From NCBI RefSeq assembly GCF_017591425.1, contig NW_024466599.1, positions 76,116,501-76,180,500 of the forward strand: a DNA stretch of 64,000 nucleotides, written 5' to 3'. This DNA is from Ochotona curzoniae (Eukaryota > Chordata > Mammalia > Lagomorpha > Ochotonidae). The position numbers and the translations under genes were made by a program. Below the pieces are notes generated by a model, which had not been told where the DNA came from, did no database searches, and saw nothing but the letters and a program-made list of their open reading frames with translations. Shown one piece after another: positions 59,303 through 64,000 of the stretch. The number at the start of each line of letters is the position of its first letter. The stretch's first letter is position 1.

Positions 59303-60340
59303 AGAGAGAGAGAGACAGAAGAAAGAAGTTAGGAAAACCAGATTAATTATGTAAAACATTGCCAAGTAAAAATATCAAATAAAAGCTCTAGAAAACCTTT
59401 CCAAAAGTCTGATGTTCGCTACAAGTTTGAAGCAAGAGCTCAGGTTTGCCAATAACCTAAATTGTACATTAGGAAAAGCAATAATATCGATGATAGACAA
59501 TTTTTGAGGACAATGGCTTACACATAAATCATACAAGATATATTTCTCTCAAAACTTACATGACTTCACACCCTTTCTGCAACATGCTTTAACCTGGAAA
59601 TACTTTGTAAAACAACTGAGTAAAGCACATGGATTTGTGTCATGCTTTCGAATAATTTAGCAGTGGATTAGAAGAACTCTGAACTGCATTATTTTGATAC
59701 ATAGATATTAAATTAAGTTAGAGAGCAATTTTGACAACAGGCTTTTCTTTTTTTCTTTTAAGTAGATGCTAATTAGCTTATCTCTTACCCTACCCCTCTC
59801 AGGTAAGGGGTGAGGGTGGGTTGACCAAAAAGGTAAAAATAAAGTTAAAATCAGCCACTGTAGCTGCAGCATCAGGGAAACAGAAAAAAAGATGGGAAGA
59901 ACTGCTGTGGAGGTGGGGTGGGAGCGAGATCCAGAGAATTTAGTCTCTGAGGTGGCTGTGCGGGAGCAAGGGGCATTGTTGGGATTAAGTCAGAAGAACC
60001 CAAGAGGGAAACAGGATGAGCAGAGGATGGAGAATGGAGAAAGAATGGAGAAAGGCAAGATGGCGGACAGGGTTTGTTCATAGGAAGTGGAGAGGAGGGG
60101 GCCTGGGAACATGGCATCCATACAGGAAGTGAAGGATACGGAGGAGGAAGGTTTTGAGTCTGGGGCAGGGGAAGAGCTGCAGAAAATGTGGAGGTAGAGG
60201 GGTCAGAGATGACCTTGGGCAAGCACAGGGACCCTCTGTGTGGCAGTGAGGGTCCTCTGCACGGCGGGGGACACGAGGAACAAAGGGAAGGCAGGAGTAG
60301 GAGGAACAGAATTGGGGGGGTGCTGGGAGCAGATTCCAAA
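57300..60340 (-). mobile_element. Gag-containing ERV remnant, minus strand
   Basis: On the minus strand, a Pro/Ser-rich region at 60,339-59,872 (155 open codons) contains P-P-P-Y at about 60,136-60,149. That is the late-domain motif usual in gamma-type gag between matrix and capsid. At 58,890-58,931 there is a zinc-knuckle-like stretch with the spacing C-x2-C-x4-Y-x4-C, where the usual His is Tyr. Before it, in another frame, is a basic segment like a capsid-nucleocapsid junction. Sequence further left (57,300-58,880) may be pro/pol, but I could not align it. A (GA)n tract and unidentified DNA at 59,270-59,800 break the capsid region. No complete frame survives. Confidence 0.45.
59271..59318. 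repeat. (GA)n microsatellite
   Basis: About 14 uninterrupted GA units, then GAGAGAGAGAGACAG. It lies inside the minus-strand ERV remnant. Confidence 0.95.
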
Positions 60341-60579
60341 AAACCTGGACATATGGAACTTCAGACTACTTGCTGTCACGGTGACAAAAATTGCCCAAAT
60401 CCACAAGAGATTAAACTGAAAAAGTATCTTGCTCCAGCAATTTGGCACAGCTCATCCTTTCCCGATAAAGCACCCTTTGACTAGTCTGAATGCAAGAAAG
60501 GTGCCCCCACGTTGGCGTTTGGACTAGCAGGGAAACTGGTGCCTGGAAGGAATACCCAATGATAATGATGGGTAATGGT

Positions 60580-60735
60580 ACAAGTGGGAGACTTGCATGA
60601 AGTTTCACGGTCCTTGCTTCTGATGATCCAGCTCCAGCAATGTGAGCTATTGGTGGAATGAAGCGGCTGGCAGAACATTTCTCTTCCCTTCCCTCTCTGT
60701 CACTCTGCCTTTCAAGTAAAACGTCTTTTAAAAAG
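60580..60735 (+). mobile_element. Old C-SINE 3' half, plus strand
   Basis: CTTGCTTCTGATGATCCAGC, GTGGAATGAAGCGGCTGGC and CCTTTCAAGTAAAACGTC are 3' body and tail landmarks. The 5' half is missing or unrecognisable. Confidence 0.6.
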
Positions 60736-60739
60736 GAAA

Positions 60740-62208
60740 CTGATTAGCCATATCACCAGCCTCTGCTTAGCAGTACACCTTCTTTCTTGCTCTGAAAGTA
60801 CACATATATTAATGTGTATGTGTATGTATGCATGTGTGGTTTTACAAAACTATGATAAACAATGATTTTTGGATAATATTCCAATTCAGTCTTAGCCAGT
60901 ACTGTAAGCATTGATATCTGTTATAAGAATTTCGTAATTATTACTAAAATAAATCAATACACTTCGAATAGTTGGATTTTTCTGGCAATAGTTAAGGTAT
61001 CTTCCACAGGGAAGAGACTTGCTCCAGGTCATGTAACTAGTAAATCACACAGCTAATTCATGTTCAGAAAGTGTCCAAATGGATTGGACTATGCACTTGA
61101 AATCTACTTTCACTTAATTTCATACCTAAGGGAACGTTGGGAACTTAAGGGACGCTATAGCAATTTTAAAGAGTGAATCTAGGTTGCGTATTTCCTTAAG
61201 GCTTTCTGAAGGCAACAGAACCCACACTCTCCTGAAAGACACCTTGACTTTTCTAGGACAGAACTGTTATTACGAGATGTCTGTCACCACAGTAAGAATT
61301 AAACAGACGAAAGGGATGGTTTAGCAGATTTCACGAATAGGGTCTGATAGGGATAATGAATTTCTTATGTCATACACTTGATAAAAATGATCTGTGAGCT
61401 GAAGATCCACAAAACGTGTATAAGCCAGAAACAGATGACATTTGCCTAAACTCTAGCCAGGGTTTTCTGTTCACTAACAACCAAGAGTCAGTAAAACCAG
61501 GAGTATTAGACATCACACAGTGTCCTGTGAATGCTTTCAGTTATAACTGAATACGCAGACACCGGAAATAGCATATTTATCAGGTAGATTGACACGATGA
61601 GTTAGTATTTATTTTTTGCCCATTTTTGTTTTTTAAAGTAGATATTATTGTGAGGAGAGCACCTTACCTAAAAGCTTTAGTCATGATACATTTTACATCC
61701 TGTGGAAATTGACACACGAAACTGATAGCTTGTGGAACTCCATGATCACGCAGCTCAATGCATTTACAGGCCATTGCACTTCCAAATATTGCTGAGGCAA
61801 AAATAGCAGCCGGCTGAAGGCTGAGTGATGGAAGTGCATGTCACACCCGCATACTCTCACTCCTCCGCACGACTCGGCTTTGTGCTAGCTCTGTGCAGCC
61901 AGACGGTAGTGTGGCTGGGGATGCAATCTTCCTGCCTACTTCCGAAAAAGTCAGGCAGCTCACTTGCCAGGGAGTGGCAAGAAGAGCTAAAAATGCCACT
62001 TCTCGCTGTGAGCTGGGAGTTCTTTTCTTGGGCTCCGGGGAGGGCGGCAAGCCCAGCATTGATGAAGCTCCTACAGAGCATGAGACGTTGGATAGGCTCG
62101 GTGGGTGTAGAGGTGGGCAGGCGAACGAGTTAGATTCATGAAGCTACTTGAAGAGCTACAGTTTCTATGGTCCTCAGGAGAAGATTTCAGTACACAGCTG
62201 CCACTGAC
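60740..62208. other. Unassigned 1.5-kb sequence
   Basis: No known repeat. A CpG-richer patch at 61,800-62,130 contains a 102-codon plus frame (61,825-62,133) with no recognised family and overlapping minus frames of similar length. Coding status is unsupported. Confidence 0.35.
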
Positions 62209-62502
62209 TTAAAAAAAAAATGATGCACTTATTTATTTGAAAAGCAGAGGTAGGGACTGACTGATCAGTTGACTGACCTTCATTCTTCAAATGGCTGCAA
62301 CAGTTGGAGTTGGGCCAACGTGAAGCTAGGAGATCAGATCCATTCATCTCTCATGTGGGTGGCGAGGACCTGCATACACAGGCTGTCATCTGCAGCTTAC
62401 CAGATGCATTTGGAGGGAGTTGGATCAGAAGAGAATTGATGCCCGAATAAGCAATCCCATTTGTAACGTGGGTGCCTTTACGGGTGGGTTAAGGTCCGAC
62501 AA
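62209..62502 (-). mobile_element. Old C-SINE, minus strand
   Basis: An A-run and GCACTTATTTATTTGAAAAGC form the tail complement. CAAATGGCTGCAACAGTTGG and GTTGGATCAGAAGAG are body pieces. The head near GTGGGTTAAGGTCCGAC is degraded. Confidence 0.7.
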
Positions 62503-62504
62503 AG

Positions 62505-63390
62505 CAGAGTCCTTTGCTTTAATTTTGTTTTAGCTGAAGGTCTAATAAGTGTGATGTCTTCTGGACCTTCTTCAGTGATTTCAGCCTTGTACCCGGTCCA
62601 GCTCTTGAGAGTGCACATTCAAGCTGAGACAAGGCTATGTCTCCTGACCTCCATGGTCTTGCAGCTGAGCGTAGAGGTAACCACATCACCTCAGCTCAGC
62701 ATTTAGTAAATGGTGCTAGGAGATCCAGTGGTGGTTTGTGAGAGGACAAACTTTTGAATGGAAAAAGAACATAGTAGAAGCCATCTCTTCCTTTGCTTAT
62801 TATGCCATCTTTAAAGCATACGTATATGGTATAGGCTGGACCCTCACTACGATACAAGACATGGCAGTTACACAGGAGACCTTGGATAAGATAAGAAGTC
62901 AGGAAAGATTGAGTGAATGAAAGGTGATGGCTTGGTGAATGGGTAGGTCCCAGAGACTCACCTGAGGCCCCCAAACCATCCAGACATCCGGCAAAGATTC
63001 AGTCGTACTTCTTGGCCTCCTGTAGAGGAGAGTAGCTCTTTAAGAACGCTCCGGTGTCAGTTCTGATTGAGCCATGGATGCTCACTGCTGTTTGGGGGTG
63101 TCGGCCTGGCTGCCTGGTGCTGAGCAGTGGTAACCATGGCTTCCCTCTTTCTCATTCAGAGCAAAAGGAAGAGATAACGCTGCATGCTCTAAAACCTTGT
63201 CATCCAGAATTAGCTGCTCATGGAAAGAGTCACAGCGGTCAGGAAATCTGTCCCCAAGCTTGTTTCACACTGGTATGACATGCAGATCCTGGGTGGACAA
63301 CACTCAGAACTGTGTGTGGGGACAAATGGTGCTCATGGGATCCAGAGAGGCTTAGCACAGATCACTGATCTTTTCACCTACCGTGCAAAC
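62505..63390. other. Unassigned sequence
   Basis: Short frames on both strands (for example 62,696-62,974 minus, 92 codons) have no recognised family. No repeat is seen. Confidence 0.3.
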
Positions 63391-63394
63391 GTCA

Positions 63395-63705
63395 ACATGG
63401 TGGGGGTTGGTGTTGCAGTGCCTATGGGTTAAGCAGTTCCCAAATCAGAGCCCAGAAATGCTTCTTAGCCATCTTCCTGCTGTTGTGCCTGGGAAAGCAG
63501 CAGAGGAGGGCCCTGACTATCAGACCCCTGGCTCACATGTGAGACCACATGGAGTTCTGATCCCCTGAATTTCTGCTGGAACCAATCCTGGTCGTTAATG
63601 GTCATTTGGAGAGGGAACAATTGAATGAAAGCTATTTGTTTCTCACTGTCTGTATCTCTCTGTGTTACCTTGCCTCCTAATTCTGTAAGTCAATATTTAG
63701 AAAAG
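63395..63705 (+). mobile_element. Old C-SINE, plus strand
   Basis: The head GGGGGTTGGTGTTGCAGTGCC is followed by GCCTGGGAAAGCAGCAGAGG and ATGGTCATTTGGAGAGGGAAC. The tail is a degraded A-rich end before the next SINE. Confidence 0.7.
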
Positions 63706-63713
63706 AAAAGTCA

Positions 63714-64000
63714 GGGCCCGGCGTGGTGGAGCAAGTGGTTAAGGTCTTCGCCTTGCATGCCCAGGATCTCATATGGGCTCCGGTTCTATTCCGGCAGCCC
63801 CGCTTCCCTTCCAGCTCCCTTCCTGTGGCCCGGGAATGCAGTCGAGGATGGCCCAAAGCTTTGGGACCCTGAACCTGCGTGGGAGACCCGGAAGAGGCTC
63901 CTGGCTTTGGATCGGCATAGCATCGGCCCGTTGTGCTCACTTGGGGAGTGAATCATCGGATGGAAGATCTTCCTCTCTGTCTCACCTCTCTGTATATCTA
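63714..64000 (+). mobile_element. Young C-SINE, plus strand, cut by window end
   Basis: The complete head GGGCCCGGCGTGGTGGAGC and a near-consensus body run to CCTCTCTGTATATCTA at the last base. The A-rich tail lies outside the window. Confidence 0.94.

Noticed and set aside
59872..60339. 155-codon Pro/Ser-rich minus frame as a host gene
   Set aside because: Its Pro-rich character with P-P-P-Y and its position upstream of a zinc-knuckle-like stretch fit a decayed gag better than a cellular gene. No splice or promoter context is present.
61825..62133. 102-codon frame in a CpG-richer patch
   Set aside because: Frames of similar length overlap on the other strand, there is no recognised family and no splice signals or promoter are evident.

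Overview
The window is mammalian intergenic or intronic DNA from a lagomorph, most likely a pika (Ochotona). The main evidence is about 35 copies of a tRNA-derived SINE of the lagomorph C-SINE type. The head reads GGGCCCGGCGCGGTGG, the body carries CATATGGGCGCCGG, GGCAGCCCC and GGGAAAGCAGTCGAGGA, and the tail is AATAAATCTTTAAA followed by poly-A. The body resembles the pika version more than the rabbit version as I remember them; the genus is an inference. Poly-A tails, target-site duplications (TSDs), L1 3' ends, ERV remnants and pyrimidine microsatellites are all eukaryotic. There is no bacterial-style operon, no CRISPR and no rRNA.

I found no protein-coding gene I can support. The longer open frames are SINE consensus read through, microsatellites translated as low-complexity protein, or chance frames in repeats. 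The content is layered transposable elements with unannotated single-copy DNA between them.

Layout. 1-5 kb: C-SINEs, a probable solo LTR, an inverted SINE pair and a 360-bp TTTC/TTCC tract. 6.2-7.9 kb: a degenerate ~60-bp minisatellite, followed by an L1 ORF2 scrap. 10-15.7 kb: an old minus-strand L1 cut up by SINEs, with a tRNA-Cys-like pseudogene just before it. 17.7-19.1 kb: three minus-strand SINEs. 20-22.3 kb: a decayed ERV-L pol (RNase H, integrase, 3' part) on the plus strand. 25.4-30.2 kb: a second old minus-strand L1 with SINE and TTTCC insertions. 30.5-31 kb: an LTR-like block. 33.4-37.5 kb: a decayed class I (gammaretrovirus-like) ERV on the minus strand, itself hit by a young 5'-truncated L1 with a perfect 14-bp TSD. 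38.7-39.8 and 43.7-44.1 kb: plus-strand L1 3' portions. 40.9-49.3 kb: dense SINEs, including a young C-SINE with a 17-bp TSD and a 5'-inverted (twin-primed) L1 with a 15-bp TSD that landed inside an older SINE. 50.5 kb: a 33-bp minisatellite. 51.1 kb: a Tigger/MER2-like DNA transposon. 53.3-53.8 kb: an L1-3'-like element with a 124-bp tandem duplication. 57.3-60.3 kb: a second decayed gag-containing ERV on the minus strand. The window ends inside a plus-strand C-SINE.

No gene network can be described. What can be read is the relative age of insertions: L1M and ERV-L are oldest, then class I ERVs and old SINEs, then C-SINEs and lagomorph L1s. Element names come from recognising sequence similarity by eye; no database search was run.
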